Part shown: positions 1-9,680 of the stretch, piece by piece | How positions within the stretch are numbered: the stretch's first letter is position 1 | Layout of the letters: each line of letters begins with the position of its first letter | Origin: Allomyces macrogynus ATCC 38327 | Taxonomy: Eukaryota > Blastocladiomycota > Blastocladiomycetes > Blastocladiales > Blastocladiaceae | Direction: 5' to 3' | NCBI GenBank assembly: GCA_000151295.1 | Contig: GG745345.1 | Span: 901,409-965,408 of the forward strand | Length of the DNA: 64,000 bases | Made by a program: the position numbers and the translations under genes | The notes under the pieces: model-generated | The model's database searches: none | What the model saw: only the letters and a program-made list of their open reading frames with translations | What the model was told of the DNA's origin: nothing

Positions 1-2100
1 ACGTGCACCGAGCCGAACATGAGCTTCGCGTCGATTGCATCGCACACCGCAAACCATCCGTACCGTCCTTGAGTTTCACCAACACATGATGAATCTGCCG
101 CGCGACATGCGGCGGCCCGACATCCACCAAACACGCCAACAGTTCCGGCAACCCAATTGCCCTCGCCCGCTCCACCACCTGCGGTGCATCCAAGACGTTA
201 AACAAGATCCCATGCACGTACGTCCTGACCAGCGGCGCATCATGTTCGAGCAACGGCACAACCGCGGCCAACACCGCTTCGGGCACCGCCGCGGCCCGTT
301 TCCGCCCCGCCGTCCGCAAACACAAGTTCATCAGTAACGCCGTCGCGTAAATGAGCGTCGCGTCTGAGATGGCGTCTGGGTCCCGTAAGACACCGACGAC
401 GAGGAAGCGGACGATGTCGGCGTGGATGAGGACCGATTGGACGGCGCGGCGGACAGACAGTTTTTCAAGTATGCCGAGACTGTGTTGGAGGGTTGCGGGA
501 CGGTCGGCGGTCTTGATGGCGTTGAGAACGGTTTTCACGAGGGGGGATAAGTGTCGAGAGGTGAGGTAGGTGCGTCCGGCAAAGTAGCTGCATAGCAGGT
601 TGCCGAGTTTCGCGGCTTGTTCGCGGACAGCGGGGACGGCGTGCGTGAAGAGACCGAGTGCAGGCTGCATGGCGGATAGGGTAAGGTGAGCGGGGCGTGT
701 TTGACGGAGTGCGGATGCACGGCGAAAATACGGACCTGGTTGGAGCTGAACCCGAGTACGTCGTAGTCAATGTAGGTCTTGACGACGAGCCGGCGCTGCT
801 GCGGTGTCGGTGCCGCCGTGACGCGCTTCACACGCGGACGGACTTCGGTCAGTCCACATTTCCGCGAAACCACATACACCACGGCACAAACGTACCATGC
901 GCAATGCGTGCAGCAACACGGTCTTGGTCTTGCCACTCGCCGTCAAATCACTCAACAGTGCCTGCCGAATCAAATCGTACTGCAGGTACTTCGGCCCGAC
1001 GCGCGCAGCCACCGTCGTTGGCGCCGACGCACGCTTGAACGCCTGCATGCGCTCGACAACGCTCGTAATATACTCGGGCGTGATCTATCCCGGGCCGTAA
1101 CGCTTGCTCAGAACCAGCCCACCGTGCTCTCGTGGGCGACGGAACGTACCGGCACGCCGTGCAGCGAATTAGCCAACACTCCAATTAGTTCAGCCGCGAC
1201 CGAGAGCAGGTTATGGTAATCAGCCTGTAAGATCTGGTGCTTCTTGATGAGCTTGGTCTCGCGCGCCTGCACCTCCTCAACGGTCTGGACGAGGTCGGCG
1301 AGCCGCGAGGGGGTCACAACGTGCACGTTGGCGGCGACAAAGTCGAGCAGTTTGCGGCGCAGGTCGGCACCCCATTCAGGCTATTGAGTCGACGACGACG
1401 GGGATGAGCGGCACGGGCGGGATCGATCAACGAGCGAGGAGGGAGGCGGACCGTGAAGACATTGGCAAACGCCGGGTGCACGCTCGGGTCCGGCAAGTAC
1501 GGTAAGGCATAGTAGGGTAAGAATTCGGCAGTCTTGGAGAGTTGCGCACCGCGTGTCTCGAGAAAGGCCTTGAACGTGTCGAGCGTTGCGGCGAGCGGGA
1601 GCTACGCGACCATGGCAGACGGGTCAGAGCGCCGTCGGAGCAGCAACGTGCACAGACCGCGCGTACTTTGCTTACGTTCGGATCCACATGCTGGTGGCAT
1701 GGAAACACGGCAAAGTAGATGCTCGAATAAAACTCGAGCCGCAACGCCTCGTCGGCGGCACGCGCAGCGTCGGGCATGTGCGCGTCCCAGAGGTTGAAGA
1801 ATTGCGCACGGTCGCCGCGGTCAAAGTGCGCCAGTATATCGTGCTTGACCTGAGCCGAGGTCGGGCGTGGTGCGGCGTTGGCGCCCGTGCCGGGAAGCGT
1901 GAGCGGCAGGAACTGACCGCCTTTGGCGGCATGCTCGGTCTCGAATGCGGAGAGCGTCGCGGCGTGCTCGGTGACTTGCAGGTACTACTGCGCGGGGAAT
2001 CGAGGGGCGGTTGAGCATGGTGCTGGCGGTCGTAGCGTTGGGGATGGATGGTGGGACTGACCTCGCGGACCAGGCTGGCAGCTTGACGCTCAGCACTCAT
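1..2100 (-). CDS. ARMC9: ARMC9-like LisH/armadillo ciliary protein (3' end outside window)
   Basis: Homologue of ARMC9, a basal-body and ciliary protein linked in animals to Joubert syndrome. Exons read from the minus strand: 2062-2100, 1676-1984, 1452-1601, 1150-1380, 896-1084, 736-825 and 664 down to about 60. All junctions keep frame. The first 13 codons join to EYLQVTEHAATLSAF, forming the LisH helix. Conserved blocks follow in the family's order: RAQFFNLWDAHMPDAAR, TAEFLPYYALPYLPDP, ILQADYHNLLSVAAEL, ITPEYI, LLHALRM and an armadillo-type region containing LIYATALLMNLCLRTAGR. The last visible exon ends near a GTACGG donor, so the C-terminus lies off the left edge. The start at 2100 is the first ATG that gives the LisH segment. 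Family assignment is from remembered human ARMC9, not a search. Presence of this gene implies a ciliated life stage. Confidence 0.9.
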
Positions 2101-2928
2101 TGGGCGGGGTTGGGAGGGTTGCCGCGGCTGGGCAACGAGGATGCGGGCGGTGCGGGTGCAGCGTCGTGTTGCCGGTGGCCGGAACGACGCTGGGCTCGAG
2201 AACGGTGGAGAGGAGCGGGGAGAGGCCGGAAGCAGGCCAAGATCAACGTGCGAGACACACGATCCAGCCACCACGCTCAGCTGCGTGACACGCACGTGTC
2301 GCATGTGAAGACGTGTCGAGAGACTGGCCGACCGAGCGCTTTCATTGGCGCGCGCCACCGAGCGCTCCCACGCGCGGGACTGGATGCAGGCGCCGTCCAA
2401 AGGCCGCGGCCACGACCGCACCACCCCCCGCGGCTTGGTCGCCGACCCTCACCCGGCCCCGTGCCACATCCTCTCGCCCTCTCTCCCCGAAGCACCTGCA
2501 ACTCCCCGCATTCGCGGCGTCGTCCTCGCTCCATCCAGTTGATCGGGCCGTCCCTCCCCCACTCCCTCCAGGGACTCGCATACGCGTCGTCACCGCTCCG
2601 TCGACTGCCCTCTCCTGCTCCTTCTGCACCACGCGCGCGCACCCGCTGTCGTCGCCACCACCGCTGCTGCTTGTCCACTTCTCGTAACCCGCTCCGCTCA
2701 CCCCCCGCAGGTGCGCTGCTGCCCTCACGCGATCCCGCCGCCGACCGCGCTGTTCCCTCCGCCTCGCACGGACGCGATCCGATCATTGATTCGTGATCCG
2801 CGCTCTCCATTGACGTGCTGCGCGCGTTGGCCGTGGCGGATCCGACCGACCGGCTCTCGACCCGCGTCCCTTACCGACCACAACATTGACGTCCTCCCTC
2901 CACCCCCTTTCCTCCCTACCCGCCAGCC
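2101..2928. other. Divergent intergenic region between ARMC9 and the RGS gene
   Basis: This 828-bp stretch separates two divergently transcribed genes and must hold both promoters. It is GC-rich, with pyrimidine-rich CTCC runs just before the RGS start. I see no convincing TATA box, RNA gene or conserved ORF. The long open frames on both strands look like compositional artefacts. Confidence 0.6.
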
Positions 2929-3480
2929 ATGTCCGCCGCCGCATCGACCTCGTCAAACCACGCGCTCGCGCTCGCCGGCAAGACGTCCGCCGACCGCAAG
3001 CTGAACTTGGCCTCGATCCTCGCCAACGAAACCAGTTCCCCCTACTCACTCGCCGACTTTGAAGACTTTCTGCGCACGCGTGAGCACTCGGAGGAAAACC
3101 TCGACTTTCTGAAAGCCGCGGCCGCCTACCGCGCCGACGCCGTCGCGAACGCGTGGACCATGGCGACGCACGGCGACGCCATGAAACAAGCGATGCTCGC
3201 CGTCGTGCAGCGGTTTGTCGTGCCCGGCGCGCCGCAGGAAATCAATTGCCCGAACATTGTGCGCAAGCGGTTCTTGGACGAAGTGCAGAGCAAGGGCAAT
3301 TACGCGCCCGAGTTGCTTTCGCCGATCGAGGATAAGATCTTTGAACTGATGCGGTTGAGTTCGTTCCCGCATTTTGTCCGGCATGTCGAGCAGATGACGC
3401 AGCTCGCGCAGGCGCAGGGCGCCGTCGCGGGTACGGGCGTGAGCACGCCCGGCAAGGCGCCGAACGGCGCGGCCAACTAA
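2929..3480 (+). CDS. RGS-domain protein (regulator of G-protein signalling)
   Basis: A single-exon gene of 183 residues consisting of little more than one RGS box. The box spans about residues 38-150: YSLADFEDFLRTREHSEENLDFL opens it in two helices (quoted in parts: DFEDFLRTREHSEENLDFL). PNIVRKRFLDEV and IEDKIFELMRLSSFPHFVRH close it. RGS domains speed GTP hydrolysis by G-alpha subunits, so this should damp heterotrimeric G-protein signalling in the cytosol. The seven-helix receptor at 44362-46313 could feed the same pathway, but that is inference. The N-terminus (about 37 residues) is Ala/Ser-rich and the C-terminus is Gly/Ala-rich, both probably disordered. The ATG follows a pyrimidine-rich leader and TAA ends the frame. 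No DEP, PX or membrane segment is present, unlike many fungal RGS proteins. Confidence 0.88.
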   Translation: MSAAASTSSNHALALAGKTSADRKLNLASILANETSSPYSLADFEDFLRTREHSEENLDFLKAAAAYRADAVANAWTMATHGDAMKQAMLAVVQRFVVPGAPQEINCPNIVRKRFLDEVQSKGNYAPELLSPIEDKIFELMRLSSFPHFVRHVEQMTQLAQAQGAVAGTGVSTPGKAPNGAAN

Positions 3481-3991
3481 AGGATGCGCGGCGTGACCGC
3501 ACGCAGCACGGTGTCGTGGATCGGGGCCCGTGGCGGGCCGTGTCGGCGACACATCGGCGGTCATGTGTCGGTGGTAGGACTGGTTGGTCGGTTGCTGTGC
3601 GTGCCCGAGCTGACCGGGTCGGTCGGACGACGCGCCCGGGCGGCACGGGCCGTGCACGGTGGTTGGTGGATGAGACTAGTGCTGCTTGTCGTGATCTTGG
3701 TGTTTTCGATGGATTCCCCCCGTTCTTCTTTGCGCCGTGTTGCCAATGGCAAGCGTCGTCGTCGTTGCCCCGAGCTCATAGCGGCGACGTGATGGAGACG
3801 ACAGGACAGGGAAGACACGCTAGCGACGAAGAACACGAAACGAACAAATCGCTGTCAAATAATCATCGCACCCAAGAGAACCAAAAACCAACCAAAACGT
3901 AAACCTATCATTACTATCCCCCTCACCTCCTCCCTTCGTCCAAGCAAACCCGCACGCGGCGACGCACGCAAACCGACCGTGACTTTTGTTC
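3481..3991. other. Convergent 3' flanks of RGS and striatin
   Basis: The two neighbouring genes end tail to tail here, so the region should hold both 3' UTRs and polyadenylation signals. An A-rich stretch near 3836-3900 is the most likely 3'-end area for the RGS transcript. No other gene is visible. Confidence 0.5.
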
Positions 3992-6389
3992 TCAGCCCCC
4001 CCCCCCCCCCCCCCCCCCCTTCGCCATCCTCAAAATCTCACCACTAGCCTGGTACACGCGCACGACCGCATCCGCCCCCCGCCGCCGCAACCCACCCCAA
4101 CGAAATGAAACCTCGTCGTCCAGACCCCCTTCATCCCGCCGCCGCGCGACGGGCTCCGGCAGCGCCTCCGCCACAACCGCGCGCGCACCGACATCCCACA
4201 GACGCCACGCGCCCATCATGCGCGCCCGTCGCGAGCGTGAGTCCGTTCGGGTGCAGATCCACTGCGGCGACCCCCGCACCGCTTCCAGAGGCCGAGTGTA
4301 AACAGGTCCCCGCAACCGGGTCCAGGAACCGGACCGCGCCAGACTCGTGCACGGACACGAGCAGGTTCGTCAGTGGGTGCGCGACAACGCGGCTCGCGGC
4401 GTCCCCGGCGGTGGTGGATGGAATGGTGCATGTGGTTTGGCCAGTCTCGAGATCGAATTGGCGCACGGTGCCGTCGGTCGACGAGGACCACAGGTGCCGC
4501 GCGTCGGCGGCGAGGAAGGAGATGGAGGTTGGGATTGAGCCGGTCGGGGAGCGGAGCGTGTGTTTCAATGGCGTGGGGGCCGACGGTTGCGTGTCCCACA
4601 GGTGGATCGCGCCGTCGGCCGAGCACGACGCGAGGAGCGCGTGGAACGGGTGTGTCTTGAGGTCCCAGACGGCGTCGGTGTGGCCCGAGAAGTCGCCGAG
4701 TCGCAGGGACTTGTCTAGTGGGTCGTGCGAGGAAGGGTGAGTGAGTGTTGAGGGTACAGCGGGGACGATGAAGGAATGCGCAGCGTACCGTACGGACTGT
4801 ACATGGTCCGCTCGCTCGGCACTTTCCACAACTTGATGGTCCCGTCGGCCGCGCCCGAAAAGACCGTCTCGCCCGTCATATCAAATGCAACGCTCAAGAC
4901 GGGCGCCAAGTGGCCGCGGAACGTGGCAAACGCCTCGGTGTCCCTAAATCAACGAATCATATCAGATACGGTCCAAGCGGCACAAGTGCGCGTCCTCAGG
5001 AGCGGGGCGTACTTTTTCGCGCGCTGCAAATTCCACACCTTGACCGTCATATCCTCACTGCCCGACACCATGATCGGATCACTCGGATGGAAATCTACCA
5101 TCCGCACCACATCCACATGGTGCCGCAGCATCGACCGCAGCCGGTACGCGGACTGCGACGTCGTCACTGGCGGTCCCGCCGCTGCACTAACCGCCATCTC
5201 CACCTCGGGACCCCCACCGTCCATGCGCGACATCGACTCGCGCCGCATTCGCCTCCCACCACCGGGAGGATTCCGCCGGCGGTCCGGTGCGTCCTGCTGG
5301 CCGAGAAAAATGACACTGTTCGATTCAGACGCGTCGGACGCGATCGAGACGGGTCGTGGGGCCGGGGGCTGGTCGGACCGCGCGCGCGGCATGAGTAGCA
5401 TGTCGAGACTCGTTGATGGCCGGAGCGCGGGTGGAGCGGCCGACGAGGGTTCGTCGCACGGCGTGGTCATCGTGGGGGCCCCGGCAGCGGGCGGTATTGC
5501 TGGGTCGGCCGAGGAGTCGGCGGCGTGCGCGGAGCTGCCAGGAGCCACGAGCGAACTGACTTCCTTGAGGTACCTAGGTTGGCAGGACGCCGGGTCGGTG
5601 AGTTCTACGGCCGTTCTGCGCGTGGGAGCGTGGGCAAAACGTACGCCTTGAGCACTTCTCGACTGCGCGTTGTCTCCTTGCGCGCCTTGAGCGACAAGAT
5701 CGACGGCCGTTCGCGCAGCGTCGTGACGCCCGGCGGTGGCAAGAACTGCGCCGCGGGAGCGGCAGCGAGTGCCGCATTCGTCGAGTCGGTCCCGGCTACT
5801 GCCGCCGTCGTTGGGCGGGGCGGCGTATCGGTTGTCGTCGGTGCCGCGGCCGCGGCAGCTGCCGCTGCTGGTGGAGCGTCGAGCGCGCGCTGTGCAGTTC
5901 TCATCCTGGACCACGGAACTCAAGATTAGTTCGTGCGGCAGCAACACCAGGTCTCGTATCGAGAAACGCACCGCTCCTGCCGCAACGCAAACTCGAGCAA
6001 CTTGATGCGCTTGAGCAAATCGGCCTTGACGTTTTCGAGCCCGCGGCGCTCGCCCTCGAGCACAGCGACCCTGGACTGCGCGCATGCGCGTCGTTAGGTC
6101 CCGCACCCACCCCCACCAGGTGTCCTCAAACGAGCAAGAGCCGCCAACAAGGTACCTCGAGCTCGGCACGCTCAATTTCCCAGGTATTGCGGTCCAGCTC
6201 GAACCGGCGCCATTCCGACTGAATGAACGCCAGGACTTTGGGCAGCGTCAACTGTGCGTCGGGCCCTGCAGCAGAAGACGAGTTCGGACCGGGTCCGCCC
6301 AGACCGAGTGCAGCGGCCGATCCGGACAGCGTGCCGCGGTGCATGCCACCGCCGATTCCGTTGGGTATGCGGTCGCCCGACGAGGCCAT
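3992..6389 (-). CDS. Striatin-family STRIPAK scaffold (one apparent frameshift)
   Basis: Striatins are regulatory PP2A subunits that scaffold the STRIPAK complex; fungal members control cell fusion, septation and development. Exons: 6156-6389, 5972-6075, 5645-5905, 5013-5573, 4789-4943, 3992-4714. An N-terminal helix (VLAFIQSEWRRFELDRNTWE) and coiled coil (LLKRIKLLEFALRQER) match the caveolin-binding and dimerisation segment. A KAYLKEV block and a Ser/Pro/Ala-rich linker follow. Then come WD40 repeats, for example VSGSEDMTVKVWNL, FSGAADGTIKLWKV and SCSADGAIHLWDT. An extra base near 4205-4206 breaks the last repeats: GAHDGRV lies in one frame and RLWDVGARAVV in the next. Skipping that base gives a 678-residue protein with a length divisible by three, so I suspect a sequencing or assembly error. 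The start at 6389 has a strong GCCATGGCC context; a spliced upstream N-terminal extension cannot be excluded. Confidence 0.87.
3996..4019. repeat. Poly-C homopolymer, 24 nt
   Basis: An uninterrupted run of 24 C lies at the extreme 3' end of the striatin frame, where it is read as glycine codons on the minus strand just before a TGA at 3992-3994. Its length decides which stop codon is used. Such tracts are prone to slippage and to assembly error. Confidence 0.95.
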
Positions 6390-7018
6390 GGCAGCGGGAC
6401 TTGGTTGTGGTGGGCCGGCAACGTCGGCCTGTGTGGTGGGAGCAGCAGTTGTAAAACGGCGATCCCGGGAATGGTCACGTCACGCAGCCAACGAGCTGGT
6501 TGGCTGGTCGCGATTGTTCCGGCACGGGCGGGCACACTGCCGAGCAATTCGGGCGTGAGCGTGCTTTGGCTTGCGACGAGACGAGGGGACGGCACTGGCT
6601 TGGCTGGCGGCGGCGTCGACGGATCGCGCACGGTGGACAGCGCTGGCACGGTTTGCGGGCACTGTTTGCTGCAGTCTTGGCCGGGGGTCGGGGTGCGCAC
6701 GGTCGCCGCAATCGTGGTCAGTGGTCGGGCTGCGGGTCGTTGAAGGGACGGTGCGGGCGGGCGGGAACGAGGTGGTGCACCGTTTGCTTGCTGCAGCAAC
6801 GGCGCTCCGACCGCACGGCTTACCGCAGCGCGTGCTTGGCGACAGGCCTGGCACCTGCTAATCGAAATCTGAGAGACAAGCCTGCGCCGCTGACCGAGAG
6901 ACGCGTTTCGCCGCCGGCTCGAACGTCGGTCCAAATTGTTTGCATTTGCGGTCTGCCACGAGATACTGATGACACCACCACTCCGGCCTGGTATATCAAT
7001 CACGCCCAACTGACCCGC
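6390..7018. other. Intergenic region upstream of striatin
   Basis: About 630 bp lie between the UAP1 stop and the striatin start, both on the minus strand. A Pro/Ala/Ser-rich open frame and a plausible acceptor (CACCACACAG, followed by codons in frame with the striatin ATG) occur near 6440. An extra 5' exon is therefore possible. Otherwise I see nothing. Confidence 0.4.
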
Positions 7019-8631
7019 TCAAGCATCAATCTGGCACGGCGCCCGGACCGTCTTGCCCGCAAACCGCTCGAGTCCCTCACCTGCATACGACACGAGCGGT
7101 GAAATCTCGACCGCGCCGTCTCCCTCCACGACCGCGCCGACCCCGGACAGGTACCGCCGGTGCAAGTCGAGAATCGCCTCGCGCGACGTGGCCGGCGAGT
7201 CGGGCCCGTCCTTGTTCTTGAGCGGGGCAAACTCGTCGCACCGCTCGCCCTCCCAGACGGCAAACTTGTCGCAGAACGGGAACACGTCAAAAATGAACAG
7301 TTCCATCTTGACGCCGTTGGGCTTCTCGGGCCTGACAATGCTACCGGTGGCCAGATCGACGTGCGCAATCTTCTTGTGCGCGACATGGTACTCGAGCTGG
7401 TCCTCGATTTCGACCACGCGTTCCAGGAACGCGCGCGTGTAGAAGTGGTTGGCGATATTCGCTGCCGACAGCGCCAGCGACCCGTCCGGATTCCGCGCGT
7501 GTGCGAGTTCCTTTGGGATCTCAGAGTACTCGACGACGCCGTACTTGTTATTGCGCACGCAGACGACACCCACGGGTTCGTCGGGCTCGGTCTTGCACAC
7601 CGTCTTGGCGCCGACCTCGGCTCCGCGGTCGAGACAATAGCCCAAGAAGACCGGGTCGGCGACCTTGACCAGGCAATTGTCAACGCAGTAGGCGTGCAGG
7701 TACTCGATCCCGTGCTGCTTCATGTGCGCCAGCACGCCCGACGTGGAGAGCGCTGCGTAGACGCCGCCGTTGCCGTCGGGTGCGAGGGCCAAGCGGTGCT
7801 TGGCCTCGAGGTAGATTTTGCCGTCCTGCGTGAGCGCCGGGAGCGTGCCTATTGATCGAGGATTTCACGTCGCGTCAGTTGACACGCGACTGTCACACAT
7901 GATCGGTCCTGCACTGCCCCCCCCCCCCCCCTCACGGCGAAGCACCGAGGTGGACCGAGAGAATCTCGCTCGAAATAAATCGACGTACCCTGCTCGAAAA
8001 AGTGCACCTGGTCCTTGTCGAGCCCAAAGTACCCGTGCTTCTCAAAGAACGCGACCGTCTCGGCGCGCGTTGGGCCCGACACCATCACATACCAAGGCAA
8101 CGTCCCGCCCGCGACCGTCTGCAACCGGCGCAGCCGCTCGGCCTGCAACTGGAACAGCGATTTCCCGCTCGGCAACCCAATGTCGTAGCACCCCTTGGGC
8201 GCCGCCGACCCGAGCCGCGTTCCCTGCCCGCCCGCCATCAGCAACACACCCACTTGCCCAGCCTTGATCGCGGCCAGCCCGCGTTGGCGGTACTTGTCCA
8301 TAGTTTCGGCATCGACCGACGTGGACGACTGGAATGCGGTCGCGGGCAGCGGCGCGATCGAGGCCGTGGCCGGGTCGACGCGCGACGCCGCCATGGCTGC
8401 GGCATGGATCCGGTTCACGCGCGCCGGGTCGATCGTAGAGAGTTGAGACGCGAGCTCGGCTTGTTCGGTGGAAGATAGCGTCGGCCAGAACGTGAACACG
8501 TGGCCTTGGCCGGCGGCATCGTACTTGGCGCGCAGCGCGTCAACGGTTGCGGCAGGGACGGACGACAGTGTCATGGACTTGCCGGGCGCGGTCGTGGGTT
8601 GGGGTTGGGGTTCGGTGTGCGTCGGCGCCAT
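7019..8631 (-). CDS. UAP1: UDP-N-acetylglucosamine pyrophosphorylase
   Basis: Catalyses UTP + GlcNAc-1-phosphate to UDP-GlcNAc + PPi, the last cytosolic step before chitin synthesis, N-glycosylation and GPI-anchor synthesis. Two exons, 7989-8631 and 7019-7848, give 490 residues, close to the usual size of about 480-500. The uridylyltransferase signature GGQGTRLG with a following PKG lies at residues 134-145. Further along come GHVFTFWP near the N-terminus, KHGYFGLDKDQVHFFEQG, YCVDNCLVKVADPVFLGY, VGVVCVRNNKYGVVEYSE, NIANHFYT and MELFIFDVFPF, all typical of eukaryotic UAP1/Qri1. The intron begins GTACGT and contains 15 consecutive C. The ATG at 8631 opens a Thr/Pro-rich leader before the conserved core. 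A TATA-like box lies about 100 bp upstream. Confidence 0.95.
7917..7931. repeat. Poly-C tract inside the UAP1 intron
   Basis: A run of 15 C lies in the intron between UAP1 exons 1 and 2. On the transcribed strand it is poly-G. It does not affect the coding frame. Confidence 0.95.
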
Positions 8632-9680
8632 GATGTGGTTCTGCGGTTGTGCGAGATGGAAGAGAGGGCTCGGAGCAAGAGGAATCGACCTCGGCAAGGA
8701 GAGGAAATGGTACGCAGGCGGTAGCAGGATTTTATAGTAAGGCCAAGAGGGCCAAGCTGGGCAGCACCAGCACGTTATGTGCTGTGCTGAAGACTGGATC
8801 AAGCGTGAAGAGCGAACCACGTTTGTCACCGCGGTCGTGAAGCGCGAAATCGCGTGTCACGGCACTCGCACCTTCGAAAACCGGCCGCGGACAAGCGCTC
8901 ACAAAAGTGCGCCGCGCGTCCCATCTCCATCGTCGTCACAACATAGCTCGTCACACATCGTCTTCCCCGCCCCGATAATCAAGTCAGCCGCGAGCAACTG
9001 ACAGAGCACCTGAGGTGAAAACTGTCCTGCTGCAGTCTGTGACTGTGGTGGCGGCCGCCGCTCGATCGCTGTGCCCAAATATAGGCGCAATAATCGCTCC
9101 AGGAGGTCGTCGACATCGGGTCAAATCATCCCGGACGAGCACACCGGCTTCCGACTCGCCTCGCTCCTCGGGCGCGCGTGCGAAGAGCGCCGCCTCGTCG
9201 TGGTGCCTGGTTGTCTTGGCCCTGTCGAGACATGTATGAATTGTCGACGACGGCAGCTGATCGAGGTAAAAAATTTGGTGCGAAAAGCGACGGATCGCGC
9301 AACGCAACGCGTCTCGCGGACGTCTCGCCTTATTCGCTCTTTTGGTTCACCACGACGCGACTCCACGTGCCCCCGCGCGACGGCCGCTCCCGCACCGCGG
9401 AGCCGCGGAGCAGACCACCCCCGGCCCCCGCCCACCGCGACCCGCGCCGTAACGCACGGCGGCCATCTTGTCCAGCACAAGCAAATATCAGTTCATTTTT
9501 CCGACAAACACGACTTCCTGCAACCGGATCTGCGCCCGCGCACCGTGCCCAATAAAGCGCGACCACCACACCCGCTCGCCAGTTCGCCTCTGCCGCCGCC
9601 GCTTCTTCTTTCAAGGACCTGCGCCGACAGCAGCCAACGTCGCCTCTATCCTTTGATCCGACTCCGCTGCCGCCAGCACC
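8632..9680. other. Divergent intergenic region between UAP1 and alpha-actinin
   Basis: About 1 kb between head-to-head genes. Apart from the UAP1 TATA-like box I see only GC-rich open frames without recognisable motifs. A pyrimidine-rich leader with TTCTTCTTTC precedes the alpha-actinin start. Confidence 0.5.
8730..8736 (-). promoter_or_regulatory. TATA-like box of UAP1
   Basis: TATAAAA on the minus strand, about 100 bp before the UAP1 ATG, in an otherwise GC-rich stretch. Confidence 0.5.

Noticed and set aside
2313..2810. Overlapping frames of 124-261 codons between ARMC9 and RGS
   Set aside because: No frame shows motif or codon-position bias, and the region must contain two promoters.
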